Source: Elmis aenea (Eukaryota; Arthropoda; Insecta; Coleoptera; Elmidae). From it: a stretch of 64,000 bases of DNA. The stretch's first letter is position 1. Each line of letters opens with the position of its first letter. The translations under genes and the position numbers were made by a program. The notes beneath the pieces were generated by a model. That model saw only the letters and a program-made list of their open reading frames with translations. It had not been told where the DNA came from and did not search any database. Below, one piece after another: positions 48,825-59,559 of this stretch. Location: assembly GCA_947652605.1 (NCBI GenBank), contig OX393577.1, forward strand, positions 60,536,108 to 60,600,107. The letters are read 5' to 3'.

Positions 48825-49897
48825 CAGGGTGTTTCTTAACCTTTTCGGTACTAACGGGGCGAATGTGCACCACAAGGTGTTTAAAAAATACTGTTAGGTA
48901 CTAAAGTCATTAAATTTGCTTTATGAGATGTCCCAGTAGTATTTTAAGTCGTTGCAATTGAAATTCATCAGCTGACTGCAGTTTTAACATAACTTAGAGT
49001 AACTGCAGTCGCGCTTTGTATGGTTTTGTGTATTGTATTATGTATTCTTTTGTGAAATTAGTTGTAAATATGAGCAGGTACGTTAGATTATTGTTAAATG
49101 AGATGTATATAGTGTAGAAACTCTATTGTATTCATTCATTTATATAAATTGCTTTGCCTATTCTGTTTGGGATGAATATGTCCCAACAGTATTTTTGTTG
49201 AGACATATGTATCCCTGTAGTGCTGTTCTGTAATGTAATTTTATAAATTACTTTTAGAAAAAGGAATCCTTTGTCGGCATCAGAATTGCAGTATTTTGTG
49301 GATAATTTGTCCGACGTTGAATCGGAAGATTGCCACAGACAATGGTTCAGATTTTATTCGTGATATATTACTATTGGGACATATGAGTCCCACGATAAAA
49401 CCTATAGGGACATATACGTCACGGGCTTTTTTTTGAAAAATTATTGGAGCAAAAAATTCAATAATGAAGTAAAAGCATATGTAGTTATGCGATATATATT
49501 GCAAAATTGTCACAAACGTTTTTTTTAAATTTAAAAAATAAAATCCGTACCGAAAGGGTTAAACAATGCGAAAAAATTCGGGAGGTGATTCCTTATCGAA
49601 AATTAAGGGGGGACTTTTATATAAAATTTTCCCCTTAGATGTCTCCTTTTGGGGGGAAGCGGTAAAATTAGGTTTTTATTTTATTTCTCAAAATTTAATA
49701 TTTGTAGGAGAATGATATTTGGTAGATGTTTTGCACTTATTGAAAGGTTTCTCATAGTAATATTTTTGAAAGCTTGATTTATTTAGAAACCTTTTTTATT
49801 CTTTAGATTTTCCTGAAAAAACTACAGTTTTTGGGTAAAAAATATAATAAGTAAACATGCCTCCTGAATTTTTTCGTAATATTTAAGAAACACCCTG
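48825..49897. mobile_element. TA-flanked MITE, CAGGGTGTTTC family, copy 2 (middle of nest)
   Basis: The ends CAGGGTGTTTCTTAA and the mirrored TTAAGAAACACCCTG are flanked by TA on both sides. The part from 49563 to 49897 aligns in reverse with 32327-32854. A TTAA element (48840-49558) is inserted 15 bp inside its left end. Without it, the terminal repeat continues to GAAAAAATTC(G/A)GGAGG. Confidence 0.85.
48840..49558 (+). mobile_element. piggyBac-type deletion derivative (innermost)
   Basis: TTAA at 48836-48839 and 49559-49562. The ends CCTTTTCGGTAC and GTACCGAAAGGG are inverted repeats. Inside, on the plus strand, ATGAGCAG|gtacgt (49070-49077) and a ...TTACTTTTAG| acceptor before 49258 would join to a frame. 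That frame reads MSRKRNPLSASELQYFVDNL, then SDVESED, and stops at 49361. An acidic S-D-x-E-S-E-D word after an N-terminal helix is usual at the start of piggyBac-like transposases. The rest of the protein is deleted. Several GGGACATA(T/C)-type words and their mirrors recur between 48930 and 49430. Confidence 0.8.
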
Positions 49898-50092
49898 TAT
49901 ATATGGCTTGGAGTTATTTTTCAGGTTGTTTTTCGGCTTATTTATTAGTTTTTTTTGGATATTTTTTTTAGGTTAATTTTTATGGACATAACTCATTACA
50001 TCCCTGGATTCCGGAAAATGCCGGAAAACAGTCTGATTTTCTTCCCAGAATCCCGGGATAAGCACTATTTTTAAATATGAGAAACCCTAGTA

Positions 50093-50368
50093 CAGTGGTT
50101 TCCAACCTTTTTGTACCTACGCCCCCCTTTTTCAAAAAAAAAATTTTGCGCCCCCCTCACTTTTTGTTACAATCTATTTTCATAAATACGGTTCTGATAA
50201 ATAAGAATTATTTAATGGACTACAAAACAATACACCATATTCTGTATAAACAAAGTTCGTTTTGTTTGTTTGTATTAAAAAATTATATTTTGGTAACAGC
50301 TGCGCGCCCCCCTAGCAATAGCCTCGCGCCCCCCTAGGGGGTCGCGCCCCACAGGTTGGAAACCACTG
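50093..50368. mobile_element. hAT MITE, CAGTGGTTTCCAACC ends
   Basis: The left end CAGTGGTTTCCAACCT and the right end AGGTTGGAAACCACTG are perfect inverted repeats. CCTAGTA occurs just left of the element and again at 50371-50377, two bases after the right end, consistent with an 8-bp duplication with a small change. Blocks of CGCCCCCCT lie near both ends. It inserted at the very right edge of the nest at 48622-50089. Confidence 0.85.
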
Positions 50369-51260
50369 CGCCTAGTACATATCCCTGTTAATGCCACAGG
50401 TGCAGTGCTTTTAGTTACAGCGCTGTTAAAATTTTAAGAGTAGAAAATTAATACTAGAAAGTAGGTACATAAAAATTATGATTTTTTTTTTCTAGCGAAA
50501 ATTTACTAGTCTGGATATTCGTATAATGACTCAAAATTGTAATGACCAGTTTCGGTAGCGCTCCAGTTGCTGGCAATGTATTCTGAGCGCTTATCGGTGT
50601 ATTACTTTTCATTACTTTCAATTTTTTCCCATATCGATTTCATAATTAATCGTTTAATTCAGCGCGTTAATCTACTTGGGAAAAATGTATCCTAGTATAG
50701 CCTCACGAATTTCAGCAGAATTGCATTTAGATAAAACATGCATGTTTGCTCATTATAATCAATGAAGTAGCAATAAAAATTAAGAAATTAGCTGGGCGAG
50801 ACCACTGTCGACACGATGAACAAACAATGCACGTAACAATAATAAATGATAACACAAAACTAACGGAAATTATCTCGCATTGTTTGTTGTAAACAAACGA
50901 GGAACTAAATCCGTGTTACCCACATGTTTCTTTATGACCGAAGAATTCCATCCACTTCTCCGTGGAATGAATTATCGACCATAAAAGCTTGCAATTTAAC
51001 AGCAATTAGAAATTACAAACGCAATTAACTATTGTTCGTGTCTCTGAATTGTGAAAAAGCTGCGAATATGAAGAAATTGTATGGCAGATGCTACTGGGAG
51101 TTCTGTTTGAACGGCTCATTGAAACTGTAAACGAGTATTTTTTTAATAAAATGACTTAATTGTAGTAGTTTCGTCATGCAATAACCAGCTGCTACCAAGT
51201 TTGAAGAAAATTAATGCACTGCAAAGGGTAATAATGGCTGATGTGTATAATATAGCTTAC
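50369..51260. other. Intron immediately downstream of exon A; nothing recognised
   Basis: AT-rich. No element ends or exon-like segments were seen. Confidence 0.4.
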
Positions 51261-51377
51261 CTCTAGCTGGATTCCGAAGAGATCACGTGTTCTGTCCTGC
51301 TTATTTCTTATTTCTATGGTAGTTGGCTGGGTTGGTTCCTCCACTAGGTTTGGAACCACGTTTTCTATTGGACTCAT
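51261..51377 (-). CDS. N-terminal coding exon of the minus-strand coiled-coil gene (exon A)
   Basis: Acceptor TATTTTTTGCAG| ends at 51378, and the donor is CTAGAG|gtaagc at 51261. The 117 nt are 39 full codons, MSPIENVVPNLVEEPTQPTT, then IEIRNKQDRTRDLFGIQLE. They join in phase to exon B (…QLE-VTSLLLEAERRKL). ATG is the first codon after the acceptor, which suits a start preceded by a 5'UTR intron, but the exon could also be internal. The intron to exon B is 25.5 kb and packed with transposon relics. Unidentified family; role unknown. Confidence 0.75.
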
Positions 51378-51840
51378 CTGCAAAAAATATTTACGTCAGT
51401 ATAGGCATGTGTAAGTAGGATCAAACAATTTATTACAGCTAATGAAAGAGAAGTATGTCAACATATTATTTCTATGTATTGCCTTCGGGTCGAATAGGCA
51501 ATTAATCATGTGTTGTTGAAGAAAGAGCATCAGCTTATTCTCCAAAAAAATTGTATTCAATTAGGGAGAAAATCAAAAAGTGTTTACAAAGTCATGCAGT
51601 ATTAAGAGATTTTGCTTTCTCATTAAAACAACAACATAATTGCTTTTAATTCCAAGAGATTCGTCATGGTTGCATATTGAAGTATGTAGGGTGTTTCAAC
51701 ATTATTTATACGCTTTACCGAAATTTATATTTCATTAACAGCACAATCAGTTTCAATTTTCTTTTATCATATTTTAATGTTAAGAGATTTGCACAATTAA
51801 TATTTGTAATATAGCAGTTGTAGGTAGTTGCGAAAAAAAT

Positions 51841-51980
51841 TTGCAGGCCATTAAACGGGTCGCTAAAAATTTAAAACTATTAAACGAGTCAACCCTGAAG
51901 ATGTCCCTTACAAAAGAGGATGAAACGTTGGTTATAAGGGAACTAGACATTGGCCTCAGTAGCTTACAATATTAATTGTT
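51841..51980 (+). repeat. Retroelement-like motif with CTGAAGA...GAAAC
   Basis: Direct words TTAAACGGGTCGC (51852) and TTAAACGAGTCAA (51881) precede CCTGAAGATGTCCCTTA, then GGATGAAACGTTGG, and TAAGGGAAC further on, which can pair with GTCCCTTA. CTGANGA followed by GAAAC recalls the core of hammerhead ribozymes found in Penelope-like and other retroelements, but the stem next to the core pairs poorly. Treat it as a possible retroelement fragment only. Confidence 0.35.
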
Positions 51981-52314
51981 AACTTTTCGTCTTCTTAATC
52001 GCATTTTTTTGACTCTTTCTTTTCCATTTTGCTTTCGGTGTAATTTTCTATTTAATAGCTCTTTTGGTAAAAATTTTCCGGTAATAAACAGTGGCAATGT
52101 AGTTTACACTTATAGACAAATATAATAAAACCAGTTTTTATGTAGGTTTTCATGTGAGCAAGTGATAAATTGTTTACTAAACTGACTTATCTACCGTTTA
52201 CCAACATTATTAGTTTTGTCATAATTCTCAGTAGACATTTCTACAGTTTTAAACCGAATACAAAATTATATATACAACCGCATTAATTCGATTGCTTTTC
52301 AGAAACACAATATA

Positions 52315-53079
52315 CAGAGTGTTCCACATGGAACGGCCACTATTGAGATCTTGTTAAATGGTAAGAGCTACAAAGAATAACTTTAAATTAGACAAATTAT
52401 TCTCCTCTCTGAGACCTAGTCTGTGATGCTTTAACGTTTTGAGAAAGTTTCATGGCACGCTATAAAAATAATTAAAAAAATCAAAATGCCCATTTTTTTT
52501 AAAATCGTTAATAACTTGGTTATCCTTGATGGTACAAAAATCTTTATGAAAAAAATGTTGTACATTTTTTACAGACTATTAAATTGAAAACATTTATTTG
52601 TTTCAATCATATTTAAATTCTTAGATAAATTACAAACTTGCATTTTTTTAAATGAAAACCATGGTTGGCTATGACCTATTGAAAAAAATAAATTCCTCTT
52701 TTAATAATATAAGGTATTTAATTTAATATTTAGGCTTAAAACAAATGAAATTCATTAAAAAGGCCCTATGAAGCTATAGAATGCCATAAATTTAAACAAT
52801 ATTGAACAAATTAATATTTTCATTTTAAGAAAACCAAAAATTTTTTTCCAAAAACATTTTTGTACCATTAAGTATAACCGAGTAACTAACGATTTAAAAA
52901 AAAATACCCATTTGATTTTGATTTATTATCTAGCGGGCCATGGGACTTTTTTTTAAAACATTAAAGAATCGCTGAATAAGTCTCCGAAAGGGGAATAATT
53001 TTTCTAATTTAAACTTCTTTGTAGTAGCTCTTACCGTTTACGAGATATCAATAGTGACTCTTTTATATGGACCACCCTG
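52315..53079. mobile_element. Complete foldback element, CAGGGTGGTCCA family
   Basis: TA (52313-52314) and TA (53080-53081) flank the ends CAGAGTGTTCCACATGG and the mirrored CAGGGTGGTCCATATAA. The arms pair over about 300 bp (52315-52625 with 52785-53079), sharing GGTAAGAGCTAC, CTTTAAATTAGACAAATTAT and the CATGG(C/G)(A/C)CGCTA region. The centre has AACCATGGTTGGCTATGACC. Partial copies are at 27982 and 59560. No protein is encoded. The TA target suggests mobilisation by a Tc1/mariner-type enzyme. Confidence 0.88.
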
Positions 53080-53081
53080 TA

Positions 53082-54125
53082 GATTCGGGAAATATTTATA
53101 TTTATGTAATGTGTACTATAAAACAATAGATCTAGGCTGCTTGAGTAGCCCTTAAACATGTTTTTTTTTCGACAAAAGGTCATTAAGTTAAAAGGAATTA
53201 TAGTGACCATGCGGTAAATTAAATATTGTTTTGAAATAGATTTATAATCTAGAACTTCGTTTCTTTGTTTAAAAAAAATGAGAATAAACCAGAGCGGAAT
53301 GTAAACTATTTATTGGTATAGGAAAGTCATTATAAAATAAAAACAAAACAAATTCTACTAATTCTTACAATAAAAGTAAAAATTTGTACTGCAATGAAGG
53401 TGGATAAAAAATGCTAAAAATGGATAAAGTAACTACATAATAATAGTTGTATCTGAACCCATTAACTCAACGGTTTTGGTAATTTATTTTTAATGTTGAT
53501 ACAAAACCTGCATGTTTGTTAATATCCCAGCACTATTTTGTAAATATGAATACCTCAACCACATAATATTTCCTAGTGGGAAGTAATTCGATGTCGCCCA
53601 CCCACGGTGTCGTCACCGATCTTTGAATTTATTAACACTCACAGACTAACATGCATTTTAGTCTTGTCCGGATTATGTAATATATGAGATTATGATTAAT
53701 TGATGTTAAGGTATGCTCTTAAAGTATTTCCTGTAATACGAGACCTGTGCCATACTGTGCAAACCTACGTTTATGAGCTAATTACACGGTTGCTTTGGAA
53801 AACAAAACACCACAGGTTATGAACTTAAATTGTAGGTATTGCTCAAAGTAAACGTTATAAATAAAATAATCATGATTTTATTCAGTTTCTATAATTTTTT
53901 TTAACACTGTTGTGTGTTAGGTGTGTCCTCCCCAAGACAAACTATTTGATAGCTATTACTATTCAAGATTTAAAAAATTCAAGTAAAAGGTGTTTGTGGT
54001 CTATTACTGTATAAATCAAAATTACTTTTACCTAAACAGATTTGTTTTGTTTTTAAGTACCAATAACTGTGGCTGCAGATCTTAAAAGTTCACTGAAAAA
54101 AAAAAGTGTTAAAACTCTGGTAACT
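53082..54125. other. No gene recognised
   Basis: AT-rich, with no supported feature. Confidence 0.4.
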
Positions 54126-54447
54126 TAAGTGGGAACAATCCAACTCCAAACTGGCCCAAATCAAAACTTCTGTGAAGCCGACTTTCCTTTCAACAGAAAA
54201 GAGCAGGTCATGTTAACTAGACTAAGAATAGGCCATATCAAATTTACGCACGAACGTCTTCTAAAAGGCAAACAAACACCTTGCGATACCTGCCAAACAA
54301 GTTGGACAGTCAGTCAAATATATACTGGAAGAAAGCACTGCACTTAAACCAGTCCAAGACTACCATGGAATCTCCAACGACATCCATAACACCCTCAAGG
54401 ATGGGTGCAGTGCCAGTGTTTTAAGTAAATTTCTGGGAGCCGCATGA
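54126..54447 (+). pseudogene. LINE relic, C-terminal part after RNase H
   Basis: Frames read FNRKEQVMLTRLRIGHIKFT, HERLLKGKQTPCDTCQT, then after a frameshift HGISNDIHNTLKDGCSASVL and SKFLGAA, ending in a stop at 54445-54447. L-T-R-L-R-I-G-H and C-x2-C...S-x-L-x-x-F-L-x-x-A are features of the C-terminus of I/Jockey-related LINE polymerases with RNase H. It is strongly 5'-truncated. The 16-bp-period repeat begins right after its stop codon. Confidence 0.78.
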
Positions 54448-54449
54448 AA

Positions 54450-54612
54450 AGGTTGAACATTCAAATCTGGAAAATGCACCGGTAGAATCATTCAAATCTT
54501 GAATCGTTCAACGCTGGAATCACTCAACGCGGGAATCATGCAACGATGGAACCATGCAACATGGGAATCGTTCGATTTGAACATTCCATATTTGAATGTT
54601 CCAGATATGAAT
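54450..54612 (+). repeat. 16-bp-period tandem repeat and flanks, copy 1
   Basis: From 54485 about six units of the form GAAT/CC(A/G)(T/C)(T/G)CAAC(G)(x)TGG repeat every 16 bp (for example GAATCGTTCAACGCTG, GAATCACTCAACGCGG, GAATCATGCAACGATG, GAACCATGCAACATGG). Right of it, GAACATTCCATATTTGAATG is a small palindrome. The whole block, with flanks GGAAAATGCACC and CCAGATATGAAT, recurs inverted at 63725-63905. Confidence 0.8.
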
Positions 54613-54726
54613 GGGTTACCAATTCCTGTGCAGTGCTGTTTTTTTTTTTGACCAAATTTAGTGCCACATACAACACGCTAATAACCTAAATGGTTGATGC
54701 TTCCCCTTTAAAATAATAATGATTAA

Positions 54727-54787
54727 TGGGTAGTTCACACGGTGACATTTGATGTCGCGACATCAAATGTCACTGTGTGAACTACCC
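54727..54787. repeat. TTAA-flanked 60-bp palindrome
   Basis: TTAA at 54723-54726 and 54788-54791 encloses 61 bp. The two halves (GGGTAGTTCACACGGTGACA... and its mirror) pair with one mismatch and meet at GTCGCGAC with no loop. It looks like the smallest possible TTAA (piggyBac-type) MITE. Confidence 0.88.
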
Positions 54788-54791
54788 TTAA

Positions 54792-57224
54792 AAAAACAAC
54801 GTTGTTTCAACTTTTTTGAATTTTAGTTCATATTATTTTTCACAAACATTAAGGGTTTCTATAATTCATAGTTTTTGAATAGTAACATGTACAGAATACG
54901 AATAAAAGTATTAATGTTTAACTATTTAATGGCAACATTTTTTTTTTTGCTTTGGTGGTGGTTACTGGCTAGTTACACTTTTAAAATAATACGCAAGGAG
55001 TTTTTTATTCTCGATCCATTTTGGTAAAATTTTAAGATGCATATTTCTGTGTTTTTTAAATGAGAAACTTTTAAACTTTCTTTAAGATCATTTAGTTTTT
55101 TTTTTTGTAAACATTTGGCAGGTTTGGCATGACTAAAATATTATTTTTCGTATTATTGCTGTTTTAATGATAAACTGTGCTCGTATATTTAATAGATTTA
55201 AATAGAAGCCTTAGAAAATATTAAACAATATAAAAAAATCTTAAGGACAATTTTATTTTCACTCTTAAGCTGCAAATGTCACTGAAGTTAAAAATATATT
55301 ATTTTTCAAAGTAGATCAATTTAAGATTGGGTCTTTATCTCTCTTTTGAGAAAATAAAAAAATGCTATTTTACTGTATTTTTTTTTAACATGAGAATGTT
55401 AATTTATTGTACAGAATAAAAATTGATTCACATATTTAGTAACATAGTAACTATAGCTTCCAATTAAAAAAAGGTAAGTTTGTGTCTTAACTTTTTAACG
55501 GCGAGCGCATTTTTGTGTGTGTAATCAAACTTAACATAAAAATATCTAAAAATATTGTTAATAAACTTTTTTAATATTTACAACAATAACGGAGATATGA
55601 CACACTATGAATATGACAAAAAAACAGTTTTTCTCTAATATCGCAAAAACCGGAAATGATAGAATATTTTTGAAAACGGTTCTCAAAACTGCACATTTTT
55701 GGTACATGACCGTTTCTCTATCTTGCCAATTAAGCGAGATACCCATGCAATCCCATCGAATTTTTACCACCCTTTACATTTAATATAAACAAATTGACCG
55801 ATTGATGTGATACACACTCGGTATCAGAGCTCCTGGTACTATTTTACAATGTTCACACTTCTTCCATATCGATCGAGTTTCTCGCCAGTAAGTACGCTAT
55901 TAAAACGAAGCAATTCCTTACGATTTACGCGGCTGAAAAGCGTTTCGATTGCAAGGCACATTGTACCTCATTTAACTATCGATTTCTTTCCGCTACCCCT
56001 TTCCACACTAATAATACCCCATTGAGAACACACGCATCACGTTTTGTTCGATACATGGCGTGGAAAGGTTCACAAATTTAAATACTTTAGCACAACATTT
56101 GCTGAAAATATGTGTTTATCGATGTTTTATATCAGTTTTTTTTTTTGGGGAGAGAGGTAGCGAACGATAAAAAATGCTACAATTATATTGAAATGTTTTT
56201 ATGCCAGCTCTGCGCCATTGTGTTTGGGTAGTAATTTATTGAAATTTACCTCGTCAAAGAACTTGAAAAATTATTTGGTAGTTCAAGGTAAAGAATTTGA
56301 ATACAATTAGTTGTTCTGCTCAGCTGTTTCGGTTAAAGATAAGTGCGTGAGAAAAAATAGTTGCCCGCCTTTTTCTTGCTGTCGTTTTTACAATTTCCTA
56401 AATGTAAATTGAAAAATGTTCCTCGTTGCAAATGTTTGCCATAAAATTATACTGATGAAAGATAATTATACATTATTTTGCAGAATTATCTTAAACGCTC
56501 TAGAATTTTAGATTTTGGTGGAATGTTGGGATAAAAATGTATTAAAAAAAAATAGGTTTACCAGTTGATTATAAAAAAACTGTTTATATTTTTAAAATTT
56601 TTTTTCCTAAATAAAGGACGTGTTGTAAACATTCTTCATCATTGTAGAGATACACCATTCAAAATAAATTAAAAAATAACTGATTCATGAAACTTATCTG
56701 TAATAATAATATGAACGTCCGTTTTTGTATTAGTTTCGATAAAGAAGAAATAAAACTCTGGATTTACTGGAACAGTATCTTTATTTTTTACGTTTTAATC
56801 CAACTTAGCTCATAAGTTCATGAGCTTCTTCAGGGCTTTTACAATATTTGGGTTGTCCCCTGTTATAGAATTAGAGCACATAAATTGTTGAAAATGTTTC
56901 GGTATTACTTCATGTTTCCTGCATTTTATTAAAAGTGTTTTGTGGTCTTCCATTCTTGTTAAACAATCCTGTTCCTTGATTAATTCTTTATGTTGTGATG
57001 CTTATGAAACATGGCTTCCCAACTCGTGGCAAGTCGACCACAGAGCTCTGATGTTGAAAACGATGAATTCAAAGCATTTTAAGTGAAAGAAATTAGTAAC
57101 TATAACAGTCGAGAAATTGTTGAAGGTTTTCAAACTAAGATTATGGTGGAAATCATCTTGTACTATTTTGGCATTGTTATTGACCCCAAAAATATAATTT
57201 AATTTTGTTAATTATACAAGGGGT
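54792..57224. other. No gene; single MITE arm at 55708-55773
   Basis: At 55708-55773, ACCGTTTCTCTATCTTGCCA followed by ATCCCATCGAATTT matches the right arm of the MITE at 1501-1655. Near 56785-56830, read on the minus strand, CCTGAAGAAGCTCATGAACT and later TTAAAACG resemble the retroelement motif at 51.9 kb. A frame on the minus strand at 55970-55840 (MCLAIETLFSRVNRKELLRF) looks somewhat coding but has no splice or homology support. Confidence 0.45.
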
Positions 57225-57885
57225 ACCCATAAGTAATCAATTATTTTAAAGTTTAATACCCACACCATTCTATTTTTTTAAATTACTTTTAAATCAACTT
57301 CATATTCGTCAACATTATCCAAGACCTTTTGGTATCTGTTCTGTAAATTTTCAATTCCTGCCTTATAAAAATGTACTGGCTGTGATGAAAAATATGATTC
57401 GAGGTGAACTTGAACATTACTGACATTTTAAAAGTTTTTATTTTAGAGGGACTGTTCCATATAATCTAAAAATACAATAATCCGATGGCGCACTGTAGAG
57501 TAAATATGGTGGATGCGGTAAAACTTTCCAGTCAAGCTGTTTTATTTTTCTTGCTTTTGCTGTAAGGGGTCTTTATTTGCATTCGGCAGTTGATGCGAAA
57601 CTCAAATGCTTTGCCTAGATACATTTCCGATTTCTTAAAAGTGACTTTGCACTGTCGACCAAGTGGCCCCCAAGTGGTCAACAATTTTTTACAAGGACAA
57701 TCTTGCATCCGACTCAAACAGCGATTTTAAAGAAGCATTATCGAATTCAGCAAGTAGGTATAACTTTTTTTCTTGCAGTTTTTGCATTAAATCCCGATTG
57801 AAAATAAAACAAAATGCGTTGGTGTATGTGTTGTTCTGTAGGTTGGTAGTACACCATTTGGTTTTGGGATAACCTTTTTTTTTTG
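57225..57885 (-). pseudogene. mariner transposase relic lacking its catalytic centre
   Basis: On the minus strand, broken frames give FYFQSGFNAKTARKKV (N-terminal helix-turn-helix), ASLKSLFESDARLSL and VDHLGATWSTVQSHFKKS (second helix-turn-helix), then directly LDWKVLPHPPY, APSDYCIF (around the last catalytic Asp), FYKAGIENLQNRYQK-like sequence and a terminal word GTACCCCTTG. The segment between helix-turn-helix 2 and LDWKVL, with the first two catalytic Asp residues, is deleted. GGGGTACCCATAAGTAATC at 57220-57238 is probably the surviving terminal repeat. Confidence 0.82.
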
Positions 57886-59559
57886 TTCATAACATAAATC
57901 CATAATCTGATTTACAATATACGAGAACAAAACACGTCTTCACATGTCAGCGACTTAAGTCGCGCAGTAGCTAAATTACTTATCAAAAAACGTATGACGA
58001 CTTATGTGTATACCTTATATTTATATTACTCATCCAGAAGACAAGCTTCGCCAAAAATAAATAACACTAAAGACACGATGTATTATATTATTATTTAATC
58101 AAAAGAGATCTCTTAATGCACTTATATTACTATTTATTATCGTAAATTAATGACCGTGTCTTACTTAAAAAAAGCTATAAAAATTATTACGTGCAACAGG
58201 CAATTACTCAGATACATAATAAATTATGATTAAATTACGAATAAGTATAAAAGTAAAAGTATATTACAAAACCGACAAAGACAAAAAAAATTATTTTGTA
58301 TAATGTTGTCGATTTCTTTCTTCTAAGGAAATAGCGTAAATCTACTTCTATTATATAAATAATGTTATTGTATGTTAATACATTATTACAGCAAGAAAGA
58401 GTATAACAAATTAAAAACAATGTTTAAAATATATCTCACCGGAGATGCTCTACTTATTTTCTTTTAATAGGAGGTTTTTGGTAATGCACGAAAAACTTAA
58501 TTAACGAACTTCATCGTGATGTAATCTGAAAGTGGAAGGAAGTTTGAAAACCGGTGATGATTCGTCATGACGAGAGATGAGTGACAACAGAAAGTTGTAA
58601 GCAATAGCAGTCAATTTAATTATTAAAAAATTCATTGGGTATCAAATCAACATTTACTTTCTAATCTACAGATGTTATTTTGTTTCTTCCATTTAGATAT
58701 TTAGCTTAAATGATGAATTACTGTCTGCAACCTACTTTATCAAATGGATGTAACTTACGAGTACTAAATCAGAGGATTTTAATTTATGGTTCAACACACC
58801 TGCGCAAGTACAGTATACGTAAAGGTTAGCTGGTGTGGCCACCAAATGACTTTCGCCTTAGAAATTAGTGAGCAAACTATTTGGTAAATAACATTTATTA
58901 AATAGCAGCCCTCAAAACGTTGTAGTTTATATGAATCAGTTTCATTTGTCTCAAGATGTTAAAATGTACAAATATGATATCTTCAAGTCGAGCAAGTGTT
59001 TAATAGCAAGTATGTTAACTGTTAGTTTAATTTAAATCAAACTGAATTAAAATTTAGTATATTGAAATTTTCGTTTTGGGTTCGTTTATGGATTAGCAAA
59101 AGTGTCTTTTACGATATAGTCTTCTTGACTTTTTGACCATTTTGTCTTGACCACAAGAGCCTGAAGAATAAAAAATTAGGTACCTATAATGGTACAATGA
59201 TGAAGAAAGCAATGATCAAGTGTGTAAAATAAATTGGTTATAAAAGTAATTTTGTAATACTTAAAAATCGACTTTTTTATTGTTTTTATTGTATACCTAA
59301 GTATTTTGATTTAGATAGTCAAGTAAAAAAAAAGCTGTAGGTACCATACATAAGCCGAGAAGCTGCTTTTTAAAAATTAATAAATTTTGGTTTATTTTTG
59401 ATTTAATGTTTTACTTTTATATTAATTAAAAAAACTAAATTGTCTTTTGTTTCATGGCACTCTTTAGCTTTGTAGGGACTTTTTGATGAATTTTATTTGT
59501 TTTGAGCCTAAATATCAACATAAATATATAATATACTAAAACATTATTGAAAAGAGGGG
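57886..59559. other. No gene recognised
   Basis: AT-rich. The AGCTGGTGTGGCCACCAAAT word near 58829 repeats one near 48392. Confidence 0.4.

Larger units (their letters stand above)
48622..50089. mobile_element. Outermost element of a three-level nest (GCTTATCCCGGGATTC arms)
   Basis: Arms 48639-48824 and 49898-50061 are reverse complements over about 165-185 bp (GCTTATCCCGGGATTC, CCGGCATTTTCC, ACTAATAAATAAGCCGAAAA and AATAACTCCAAG are shared). The terminal bases are CAGGATGC on the left and CCCTA on the right, hAT-like but decayed. The TA MITE at 48825-49897 begins exactly where the arms meet, so it inserted at or beside the palindrome centre. No coding sequence of its own. Confidence 0.78.

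Noticed and set aside
55840..55975. Minus-strand frame MCLAIETLFSRVNRKELLRF...
   Set aside because: Short, with no splice sites that fit and no recognisable motif.
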